Origin: Planctomycetota bacterium
GTDB taxonomy: Bacteria; Planctomycetota; UBA1135; JADKAF01
Direction: 5' to 3'
Length of the DNA: 64,000 nucleotides
Assembly (NCBI GenBank): GCA_016719295.1
Contig: JADKAF010000001.1
Span: 992,001-1,056,000, forward strand
Both the position numbers and the translations under genes were made by a program. The notes beneath the pieces are model-generated. The model was not told the origin of the DNA, made no database searches, and saw nothing but the letters and a program-made list of their open reading frames with translations. Shown here in pieces: positions 40,179 through 46,606 of the stretch. Position 1 is the stretch's first letter, and every line of letters starts with the position of its first letter.

Positions 40179-41563
40179 GTATCGCCGACAACGCGGAAGA
40201 CGGCCCGGGACCTCCGTCGAGCCGAGGCAAGTCTCCATCGCGCCCGAGGAGGGCGATCCACACTTGGAGCCCGATCTCACTGCTGCGTCGCCGAGCTTCC
40301 AAGGAACTAGGTCTTCGCGGTCTTCGCGTGCTGGAGCGTGCTCTGGCGTTCGCAGAGACCTGGCGCGGCTCCGGGGAACGGTTCATCTCTCAGCGCGAGA
40401 TCGCGAGAGACCTCGGCATGCATCACCGCGACGTGAACAAGGTGTTCAAGGGCCGGATCCTGAGGCACGGCTACTTCGTGGCGACCGGCAAGAAACGCGG
40501 ACACTGGGATTCCTACTCCGAGGGTCCCGCGCTGGTGCGCGCGCGGCGAAGTGACGGCGATTTGCCGTCACTCGACGCACTCGGAAGTGACGGCGATTCT
40601 GCCCTCCAAGTGACGGCGATTCGCGCACCGAGTGACGGCGCGGAGCCGTCACAACAACAACAGGAACAACAAGAACAACAACACCGCCGCGCTGACGCGC
40701 GCGGAGAGCTCACTCCGCTCGCTGAGACGCGCCGCGGGGCGGCGCTGGAGGATGTTGCACGGGGGAAGAAGAAGGGCGTCTGCGGCGCAGGAGCTTCGGG
40801 GCACGTCGTAGCGGAAGTCCCCCAAGAGATCCTCGGCGCGTTCGCGCGCTGGAGCTACCCCAGCGACGACGAACAGCGCGCGAAGCAGCGCGTGCGCGAC
40901 GACTCGACGCTCTGCAACGAGCTCGCGCGAATTGCCGAGGCGCATCCGCGACTAGCCACATGGCAAGCAGCTCTCGCATCGAGCTCTAGAACAAGGATCC
41001 GGAACCCCATCGCCTGGATGAAGACGGTGCTGCCCAACCATGACGATGCACCGGAGTCGCGAGATTACGGCGCGGGGCAGCGGATCCAGAACGACGAGCG
41101 CCTCAATCGAGCGAGGGAGGCCGCGGAAGAAGCATCGCGCGAAGATCGAATCCCGCTCGAACCGATCGGCGGGGCGCTCGAAGGCGAGCGCTTGATGCCC
41201 GACGAGATCATCCAGCACGACGACGGCCGGCGAGCAGCCTTTCTCTTGTGGGACGGAGGGAAGCGAGTGCTGCAAGTGTGGGTTGCCGGCGGCGGGCTCG
41301 AGGACATCCCGGAAGCGGATCTCGGGCGCTGGCATCGCACGACAAGGGCGCCGTCAGGCGAGCCATCGTCTTCCATCGCGGTTCCCCTGAAGCCTGTCTC
41401 ACCGATCGAGCACAAGACGCGTCGGGTGCCGCGACAAAGTCCACTTCTCGGCCGAGGCGCCGAGTTCATGCAGGAGCGCATGCGCACCGCGAAGCCCGAG
41501 CACTCACCGGAGAACGGCACGCCCGAGATCGCCAGCATGGAAATGCCACCTGCCCCCCAGTAG
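40175..41563 (+). CDS. Putative replication initiator with internal iteron-like repeats
   Basis: 462 residues from the GTG at 40175, overlapping the previous stop. Residues about 45-110 contain LRGLRVLERALAFAETW and FISQREIARDLGMHHRDVNK (a winged-helix recognition unit), then GRILRHGYFVATGKKRGHW. Residues 125-175 are a linker encoded by the repeats and ending in a Gln-rich run (QQQQEQQEQQ). The C-terminal part (about 200-460) has AFARWSYPSDDEQRAKQRV and NPIAWMKTVLPNHDD. This resembles phage and plasmid initiators with a DNA-binding N-terminus, internal origin and helicase-recruiting C-terminus, as in lambda O. No helicase or primase motif is present. No family member was confirmed. Confidence 0.6.
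   Translation: MSIADNAEDGPGPPSSRGKSPSRPRRAIHTWSPISLLRRRASKELGLRGLRVLERALAFAETWRGSGERFISQREIARDLGMHHRDVNKVFKGRILRHGYFVATGKKRGHWDSYSEGPALVRARRSDGDLPSLDALGSDGDSALQVTAIRAPSDGAEPSQQQQEQQEQQHRRADARGELTPLAETRRGAALEDVARGKKKGVCGAGASGHVVAEVPQEILGAFARWSYPSDDEQRAKQRVRDDSTLCNELARIAEAHPRLATWQAALASSSRTRIRNPIAWMKTVLPNHDDAPESRDYGAGQRIQNDERLNRAREAAEEASREDRIPLEPIGGALEGERLMPDEIIQHDDGRRAAFLLWDGGKRVLQVWVAGGGLEDIPEADLGRWHRTTRAPSGEPSSSIAVPLKPVSPIEHKTRRVPRQSPLLGRGAEFMQERMRTAKPEHSPENGTPEIASMEMPPAPQ
40549..40686. other. Candidate replication origin inside the initiator gene
   Basis: Three perfect 14-bp direct repeats AAGTGACGGCGATT begin at 40549, 40585 and 40608. A fourth, degenerate copy starts at 40630. The last three are spaced 23 and 22 bp apart, about two helical turns. 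Two inverted copies of the core GCCGTCAC lie at 40564-40571 and 40645-40652. They are followed by an A/C-rich, GC-poor tract (40651-40686), a likely unwinding element. The arrangement parallels the lambda origin inside gene O. Confidence 0.6.
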
Positions 41564-41643
41564 AGAGCGCACCCTCGCGCTCCCCTTCGCCCCCACCGAT
41601 ACCGGCGCGCTACTCTTGGCGTCGCCCCCGCGAGACGGAACCC

Positions 41644-43062
41644 ATGTCCACCTTCCAACGCCCCCGCCGCGCCTGGCTCCATCGCTCGAAGGGCGAGCGC
41701 TTCTGGCGCGTACGCTGGCACGGGCTCGACGGCAAGCGCCGCGAGCGCTCGACCGGCGAGAGCGAGAAGCGCTACGCCGAGCGCGTGCTGCGCGACGTTG
41801 AGGCCGAGATGCGGCGCGAGGAGGAAGAGGCCCGCGCGCGCGCCGCGGATCCGGCCGCCTTCGCGCGGATCGAGCAGGCGAAGCGCCCGATCGGAGCGCA
41901 CTTAGAGGAGTACCTCGCGCACGTGGAGACTAGCGCGCGGAGCCGAAAGCACGTGCAGGCGCTGCGGCGGAACCTGGAGTCGCTCGTGCGCTCGACCGGC
42001 GCCGAGCGGCTCGCCGAGCTCTCGGCCGAGGCTGTCGCGCGCTGCATGCAGGCGATGCGCGAGCCGCGCCACGTCGATGGCGAGGAGAAGCCGGGGCTCT
42101 CGGCGCGCTCTGCGAACGAGCTGCGGAAGGCCGCGGCGAGCTTCGGAGCGTGGCTCGTGCGCGCCGGGCGCTGGGAGTCGAACCCGCTGAAGTACGCCCC
42201 GCGGCTCGACGAAGCGCGGGATCGGCGCCGGCCGCGCCGCGAAATCAGCACGGAGGAGGTCGCGCGCCTGCTCGATGTCACCGCCGGCACGACGCGCCGC
42301 GCGTGGTACGCCTGCGCGATCTACGCCGCGCTGCGGCGCTCCGAGATCGAGCGGCTCGCGTGGCGCGATGTCGACTTCGAGCGCGGCGTTCTCGCGATCC
42401 GCGGCGGCAAGGCGCGGGCCTACGACGAAGTGCCTTTGGCCGAGGCGCTCGCCGCGGAGCTGCTCGCGATCCGCCCGAAGGGCGCGCTGCCTCTCGCGCG
42501 GGTCTTCGTGAGCTCCCCCACCAATCGGCGCCGGTGCTACGACTTCGAGCGCGCTGGAATCGCGCTGGAGGACGACGCCGGAGAGCACGCCGACGTGCAT
42601 AGCCTGCGCGCGACCTGCTCCAGCATGCTGCTCCGCGCCGGAGTGCCGGTGCCGCTCGTGCAGAAGATCCTGCGCCACGCGAGCCCAGCGACAACCCTGG
42701 CGCACTACTCGAAGCTGCGCATCGAGGACTCGGCGCGCGCGCTCGCGTCGTTGCCGTCCTTCGCGATGCCGAAATCGACAAGCCTCGAAGCGCTCGCGAC
42801 CGGCACCGAGGACAGGTGCCCCCCAAGTGCCCCCTCGGACCTGCGCCGAAGGGCGCTCTCGGGTGCTTCGACGTGCCCACCGGTGCTCGGCGCTATCGGG
42901 GGCGCATCGCAGGAGCACGATGGCTCTAAGTCCAAGTCCGAGCCCGAGCTTACGCGCTCGTGCGCGCCGTTGCACCCGCCTGCGCGAGGGGGCGCTGTTT
43001 TGAGGACGGTAGGAATCGAACCTACGACCCGCTGCTTAAAAGGCAGCTGCTCTGCCGACTGA
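41644..43062 (+). CDS. int: Tyrosine recombinase (integrase) of the element
   Basis: 472 residues from the ATG at 41644. An N-terminal arm (1-60), a core-binding domain (about 75-180), then the catalytic domain with Arg231 (ALRRSEIERL), His319 and Arg322 (HSLRAT), His345 (LRHASPATTLAHYSK) and nucleophile Tyr355: all residues of the family. A tail of about 115 residues follows, and its last part (VGIEPTTRCLKGS) is antisense to tRNA-Lys, so the frame ends inside the tRNA gene at 43062. This geometry places the integrase at one end of the element, transcribing toward attR. The tail sequence differs between integrated and excised forms. Confidence 0.93.
   Translation: MSTFQRPRRAWLHRSKGERFWRVRWHGLDGKRRERSTGESEKRYAERVLRDVEAEMRREEEEARARAADPAAFARIEQAKRPIGAHLEEYLAHVETSARSRKHVQALRRNLESLVRSTGAERLAELSAEAVARCMQAMREPRHVDGEEKPGLSARSANELRKAAASFGAWLVRAGRWESNPLKYAPRLDEARDRRRPRREISTEEVARLLDVTAGTTRRAWYACAIYAALRRSEIERLAWRDVDFERGVLAIRGGKARAYDEVPLAEALAAELLAIRPKGALPLARVFVSSPTNRRRCYDFERAGIALEDDAGEHADVHSLRATCSSMLLRAGVPVPLVQKILRHASPATTLAHYSKLRIEDSARALASLPSFAMPKSTSLEALATGTEDRCPPSAPSDLRRRALSGASTCPPVLGAIGGASQEHDGSKSKSEPELTRSCAPLHPPARGGAVLRTVGIEPTTRCLKGSCSAD
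42997..43047. repeat. Right attachment site (attR) overlapping tRNA-Lys
   Basis: 51-bp partner of the repeat at 37387-37437. It spans the tRNA 3' end, T-arm, variable loop and anticodon stem-loop, plus 4 bp beyond the tRNA 3' end, and lies inside the integrase frame. Confidence 0.9.
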
Positions 43063-43073
43063 GCTACGTCCCC
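43001..43073 (-). tRNA. tRNA-Lys, anticodon UUU
   Basis: 73 nt without an encoded CCA. Acceptor stem GGGGACG/CGTCCTC (one G-T pair), D-stem GCTC/GAGC, anticodon stem GCTGC/GCAGC with loop CTTTTAA (anticodon TTT), T-stem GTAGG/CCTAC with loop TTCGATT, discriminator A. It starts 23 bp after the frr stop on the same strand, so it is probably processed from the rpsB-tsf-pyrH-frr transcript. The integrative element sits at its 3' end and has moved its terminator 5.6 kb away. Confidence 0.95.
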
Positions 43074-43096
43074 GGAGGAGCAAGCGCGAGCGCGGC

Positions 43097-43669
43097 TCAG
43101 ACCGACATGATCTCGTCGGTCTTCGCCTTCACGACCTGGTCGATGCGCGCTTCCGCCTTCTTGATGATCTCCTGGATGTCGTTCTTCAGGCCCTCGCACG
43201 AGTCATCGGTGAGGTCCCCGTCCTTGCGGCCGGTGTCGGCCTGCTTGATCGCATCGCGACGCGTGTTGCGGAGCGCGACGCGCGCCTCCTCGCCGAGCTC
43301 TCGCACGCGGGCCGCGAGCCGCTTGCGCTGCTCCTCCGAGAGCGGCGGGAGATTGAGGCGGATGATCTTGCCGTCGTTCGAGGGATTGATCCCCAGCTCC
43401 GACTTCAGGATCGCCTTCTCGATCTCCTTCAGCGCGGAGGCGTCGAAGGGCTTGATCACGATCATGCGCGGCTCGGGCACCGAGATGGTCGCCATCTGGC
43501 TCAGGGGCGTCATCGAGCCGTAGTAGTCCACGCGCAGGTTGTCGACGAGAGCCGGCGTCGCGCGGCCGGTGCGGATGCCGCGGAAATCGTCCTCGAGGCG
43601 ATGCGTCGTCTTCGACATGCGCTCCTCGGTCTCGAGGATCACTTCTTCGTAGAGCTCGGGATTCGGCAC
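43097..43669 (-). CDS. frr: Ribosome recycling factor
   Basis: 190 residues from the GTG at 43669, which has AAGGAG upstream at a good distance. RRF features: EERMSKTTHRLEDDFRGIRT, GRATPALVDNLRVDYYG, TPLSQMATISVPEPRMIVIK, INPSNDGKIIRLNLPPLSEE and KQADTGRKDGDLTDD. It splits post-termination ribosomes together with EF-G. Gene order rpsB-tsf-pyrH-frr is conserved widely in bacteria. It is the last protein gene of the run, just before tRNA-Lys. Confidence 0.96.
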   Translation of the reverse strand: MPNPELYEEVILETEERMSKTTHRLEDDFRGIRTGRATPALVDNLRVDYYGSMTPLSQMATISVPEPRMIVIKPFDASALKEIEKAILKSELGINPSNDGKIIRLNLPPLSEEQRKRLAARVRELGEEARVALRNTRRDAIKQADTGRKDGDLTDDSCEGLKNDIQEIIKKAEARIDQVVKAKTDEIMSV

Positions 43670-43718
43670 GGGCGCTCCTTCTGTGGCGCGAGCGTTGGAT
43701 TCGGTGGGGCGTGCGCGC

Positions 43719-44429
43719 TCAGGACGCGACGACCAAGGTGCCGAGCTTCTCGCCGCGCACGGCGCGCACGATGTTGCCCGGCTCGAGCATGCTGAACACG
43801 AGGATGGGCAGGTGGTTCTCGCGGCAGAGCGCGATCGCCGCTGCATCCATCACCTTGAGATCGCGCTCGAGCACTTCGTCGTAGGTGACGCGCTCGTAGC
43901 GCTTCGCAGAGGGGTCCTTCTTCGGGTCACCGCTGTAGACCCCGTCGACCTTCGTCGCCTTCAGCAGGATCTCGGCCTGCAGCTCCTTCGCGCGCAAGGC
44001 TGCCGTGGTGTCCGTGGTGAAGAAGGGATTCCCCGTGCCGCCGGCGAGGATGATGACCCGGCCCTTCTCGAGGTGACGGATCGCGCGGCGCACGATGAAG
44101 GGCTCGCACACCGAGTGAACATGCAGCGCGGAGAGGACACGCGCATGGAGCCCGATGCGCTCGATCGCATCCTGGAATGCCAGCGCGTTGATCACGGTGC
44201 CCAGCATGCCCATGTAGTCGGCCGTGGCGCGGTTCATGCCCTTCTCGCCGAACGCCGCGCCCCGCAGGATGTTCCCGCCGCCGATCACCACCGCCACCTG
44301 GCAGCCCAGGTTCGTGAGCTGACGAACCTGGAGCGCGATCTGCTCGATCGCGTCGAGGTCCAGCCCCGCGCCGCTCGTTCCTCCGAAGACCTCGCCGCTC
44401 AGCTTCAGCAAAACGCGCTCGTAGGCCAT
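43719..44429 (-). CDS. pyrH: Uridylate kinase
   Basis: 236 residues from the ATG at 44429. Bacterial UMP kinase motifs: VLLKLSGEVFGGT (P-loop-like Lys-Gly region), VAVVIGGGNILRG, GMNRATADYMGMLGTVINAL, GRVIILAGGTGNPFFTTDTT, ATKVDGVYSGDPKKDP and MDAAAIALCRENHLPI. It phosphorylates UMP to UDP and acts as a hexamer under GTP/UTP control. It sits between tsf and frr in the usual order, with about 217 bp between it and tsf, which holds no recognisable gene. Confidence 0.96.
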   Translation of the reverse strand: MAYERVLLKLSGEVFGGTSGAGLDLDAIEQIALQVRQLTNLGCQVAVVIGGGNILRGAAFGEKGMNRATADYMGMLGTVINALAFQDAIERIGLHARVLSALHVHSVCEPFIVRRAIRHLEKGRVIILAGGTGNPFFTTDTTAALRAKELQAEILLKATKVDGVYSGDPKKDPSAKRYERVTYDEVLERDLKVMDAAAIALCRENHLPILVFSMLEPGNIVRAVRGEKLGTLVVAS

Positions 44430-44646
44430 GCCGTTCCTCCGCGCGCGACGGGTCTCGCCTGCACGCGCGCCAGAGGATAGCGAATGGCCGCCGCGCTGGC
44501 CACGCTGCGGCGCGGCGAGGAGCGAAAGCGCCGCGGGCGATGCCGAGGCTTCGCACCTCGCCATCGCCCGCATCCGAGCGCTCCGGCTCGCGTGCTCCGT
44601 CGCGGGGCCCTGGGCCGCTGCTAGCGGAGCCGCGGCCCGCGTCCGA

Positions 44647-45240
44647 TCAGAGTCCGATCTCGAAGCGCGCGAAGCGCCGGATCATGACGTTCTCCTGCAG
44701 GAGGCCGCCCTTCTCCAAAATGGCCTCGCGCACCGTCTTCGCATCGTCCTTGATGAACGGCTGCTCGAGCAGCACGCAGCCCTTGAAGAAGTTCTCGACC
44801 TTGCCCTGCAGCACCTTCTCGCGCTTCTCGGCGGGGATGTTCTTCATCTCCTCCTCGAAGATCGACTTCTCGCGCTCGACGCGCTCCGCCGGGACGTCCG
44901 AGCGATCGAGGAAGCGGCAGTTCGGGTTCGCGGCGATGTGCAGGCAGATGTCCTGGAACAGGACGTTGAAGTCCTCGCTCGCGGCGACGAAGTCCGTCTC
45001 GCAGCCGGCCTCGAGCAGCACGCCGATCTTCTTGGTGTGGTGCACGTAGCTGAAGATGCGGCCTTCCGCGGCCACGCGATCGGACATATCGGAGGCCTTG
45101 ACCTTGGCCTTCTTGCGCAGCCAGTCCTTCGCCTTCTCGACGTCGCCGCCGCACTCCTCAAGGGCCTTGCGGCAGTCCATCATCGGCGCGCGCGTGGCGT
45201 CGCGAAGCATCTTGACTTGCTGAGCGTTGATTTCAGCCAT
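44647..45240 (-). CDS. tsf: Elongation factor Ts, short form
   Basis: 197 residues from the ATG at 45240. N-terminal UBA-like part: KMLRDATRAPMMDCRKALEE. Core: EGRIFSYVHHTKKIGVLLEA and the diagnostic CETDFVA, then ICLHIAANP. C-terminal EQPFIKD. EF-Ts regenerates EF-Tu-GTP. At about 200 residues it is the short, one-subdomain class found in Thermus and related lineages rather than the 280-residue E. coli form. It follows rpsB by about 208 bp. Confidence 0.96.
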   Translation of the reverse strand: MAEINAQQVKMLRDATRAPMMDCRKALEECGGDVEKAKDWLRKKAKVKASDMSDRVAAEGRIFSYVHHTKKIGVLLEAGCETDFVAASEDFNVLFQDICLHIAANPNCRFLDRSDVPAERVEREKSIFEEEMKNIPAEKREKVLQGKVENFFKGCVLLEQPFIKDDAKTVREAILEKGGLLQENVMIRRFARFEIGL

Positions 45241-45448
45241 GTTCGGAGAGTCTCTAACGGAGTGGAGAGAATGCGGAATGCTCGCGGCGCCACCTCGGGC
45301 GCCGCGGATCGGTCGACGGCGGGATCAAAGGACCGCGCCGACCGGCAGGGATCGCCGCGCAGCCGCGCCTCTTCGGCGCGCGCACCGCGATCGTTGGGAG
45401 TCGGAGCGAGCCCGAGGCACACCCCGGGAAACTCGAGCTCCGAAAGGC

Positions 45449-46423
45449 TCAGCTCTCGCCGCCCTCGGCACCCGCCGCCGCGACTTCGCCGCCGCCCTCG
45501 GGAGCTTCGGCGCCCGCGCCCGGCTGCGGGCGCTGCCCGAAGCGGCCGCCATCGGGGCCGCCGCGACGCCCACCGCCGGGACCACCGCGGCCGGGGCCTC
45601 GGCGATCGCCACCGCCACCCCCACCGCCGCCGCCGCCGCTACCGCCACGCCGGCGATCGCCGCCGCCTTGGCGGCGCGCCATCGGACGCGGCTCTTCGGT
45701 GATCGGATCTTCCTGCGAGCGGATCAGCTGCTGTTCGGCGGCGCTGGCGTAGCCCTCGGCCACGGCATCGGCGACGCGCTTGAGGAGCAGCCCGACCGAC
45801 TTCAGCGCGTCGTCGTTCGCCGGGATGAGGATGTCGACCAGGTTCGGATCGCAGTCCGTGTCGGCGAGCGCGACCGTGGGGATCCCCATGCGCGCGGCTT
45901 CCTTCACCGCGTTCTCCTCGCGCTTCGGATCGATTACGAAGAGCGCCGCGGGGAGGCGGTGCATCGTGCGGATGCCGTCGAGGTTACGGGTGATCTTGCG
46001 GCGCTCGCGACGGAGCTTGGAGAGCATCTTCTTCGAGAGGGTCTCGGCGCGTCCGTCCTGCTCGATGGTCTCGAGCTCGATCAGGCGGCTCATGCGCTTG
46101 CGAATGATGTCGAAGTTGGTGAGCGTTCCCCCGATCCAGCGCTCGCTCACGAAAGGCATGTTCGAGCGCTTGGCTTCGCTCTCGAGCACGTCCTTCACCT
46201 GACGCTTCGTGCCGACGAAGAGGATCTGATCACCCGTGGCCGCGATGTTGCGGAGGAAGTGCACCGAGCGCAGCAGGCCGCGCACGGTCTGCCGCAGGTC
46301 GATGATGTGGATCTGGTTCCGCTTGCCGTAGATATACGGCTTCATCTTGGGGTTCCAGCGGCTGACGCGGCACCCGAAGTGAACTCCGTTTTCTACGAGC
46401 TGATCGAGAGTGATGGCTTCCAA
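45449..46423 (-). CDS. rpsB: Ribosomal protein S2 with Gly/Arg-rich C-terminal extension
   Basis: 324 residues from a TTG at 46423, fixed by GAGGA seven bases upstream and by alignment of the S2 N-terminus (LEAITLDQLVENGVHFG). Other S2 landmarks: SRWNPKMKPYIYGKRN, IHIIDLRQTV, FVSERWIGGTLTNFD, LPAALFVIDPKREENAV and IPTVALADTDCDPNLVDILI. The usual protein ends near residue 240. About 85 further residues are RGG/GGG-rich (GGDRRRGGSGGGGGGGGGG, then RGPGRGGPGGGRRGGPDG) and end in an acidic Ala/Gly tail. Such tails often bind RNA or protein; its role here is not known. The leader from the promoter is about 156 nt. Confidence 0.96.
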   Translation of the reverse strand: MEAITLDQLVENGVHFGCRVSRWNPKMKPYIYGKRNQIHIIDLRQTVRGLLRSVHFLRNIAATGDQILFVGTKRQVKDVLESEAKRSNMPFVSERWIGGTLTNFDIIRKRMSRLIELETIEQDGRAETLSKKMLSKLRRERRKITRNLDGIRTMHRLPAALFVIDPKREENAVKEAARMGIPTVALADTDCDPNLVDILIPANDDALKSVGLLLKRVADAVAEGYASAAEQQLIRSQEDPITEEPRPMARRQGGGDRRRGGSGGGGGGGGGGDRRGPGRGGPGGGRRGGPDGGRFGQRPQPGAGAEAPEGGGEVAAAGAEGGES

Positions 46424-46578
46424 GTCGACTTCCTCGGCTCGCTCCCGCGAGCGCTTGCACGGCTCGCGATCGCGAGCACTGAGCGTGGAATGGCGTGAGG
46501 TAACGACCGCGGCGCTCCCATGGCGGAGCCGGCCCCGGCCTCGATGACGTTGCCTATGGGGAGGAAAATGGAGCGGGG

Positions 46579-46606
46579 ATTCTAGGGAGGGCGACGCCGC
46601 TGTCAA
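46579..46606 (-). promoter_or_regulatory. Consensus-like sigma-70 promoter of rpsB-tsf-pyrH-frr
   Basis: Minus strand: TTGACA (46606-46601), 16-bp spacer, TAGAAT (46584-46579). The -35 box overlaps the stop of the preceding gene. A leader of about 150 nt to the rpsB start could carry S2 feedback control. The same box pair occurs at 30480-30507. Confidence 0.8.

Larger units (their letters stand above)
37387..43047. mobile_element. 5.6-kb integrative element in tRNA-Lys(UUU)
   Basis: Bounded by 51-bp direct repeats (37387-37437 and 42997-43047, two mismatches) covering the anticodon-loop-to-3'-end part of tRNA-Lys, with the full tRNA restored at the right end. Cargo, all on the plus strand: a small protein (37956), a lipoprotein (38252), three small DNA-binding proteins (39194, 39679, 39915), a replication-initiator-like gene with internal iterons (40175) and a tyrosine integrase (41644). 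No structural phage, relaxase or conjugation genes. Base composition is lower in the left half: positions 38581-38640 hold 32 G/C of 60, against clearly higher GC in the flanks. It resembles a phage satellite or integrative plasmid; the class is an inference. Confidence 0.85.

Noticed and set aside
40549..40652. CRISPR or purely coding low-complexity repeats in the initiator gene.
   Set aside because: Repeats are too short and irregularly spaced for CRISPR, and exact 14-bp copies with inverted partners beside an A/C-rich tract are better explained as iterons.
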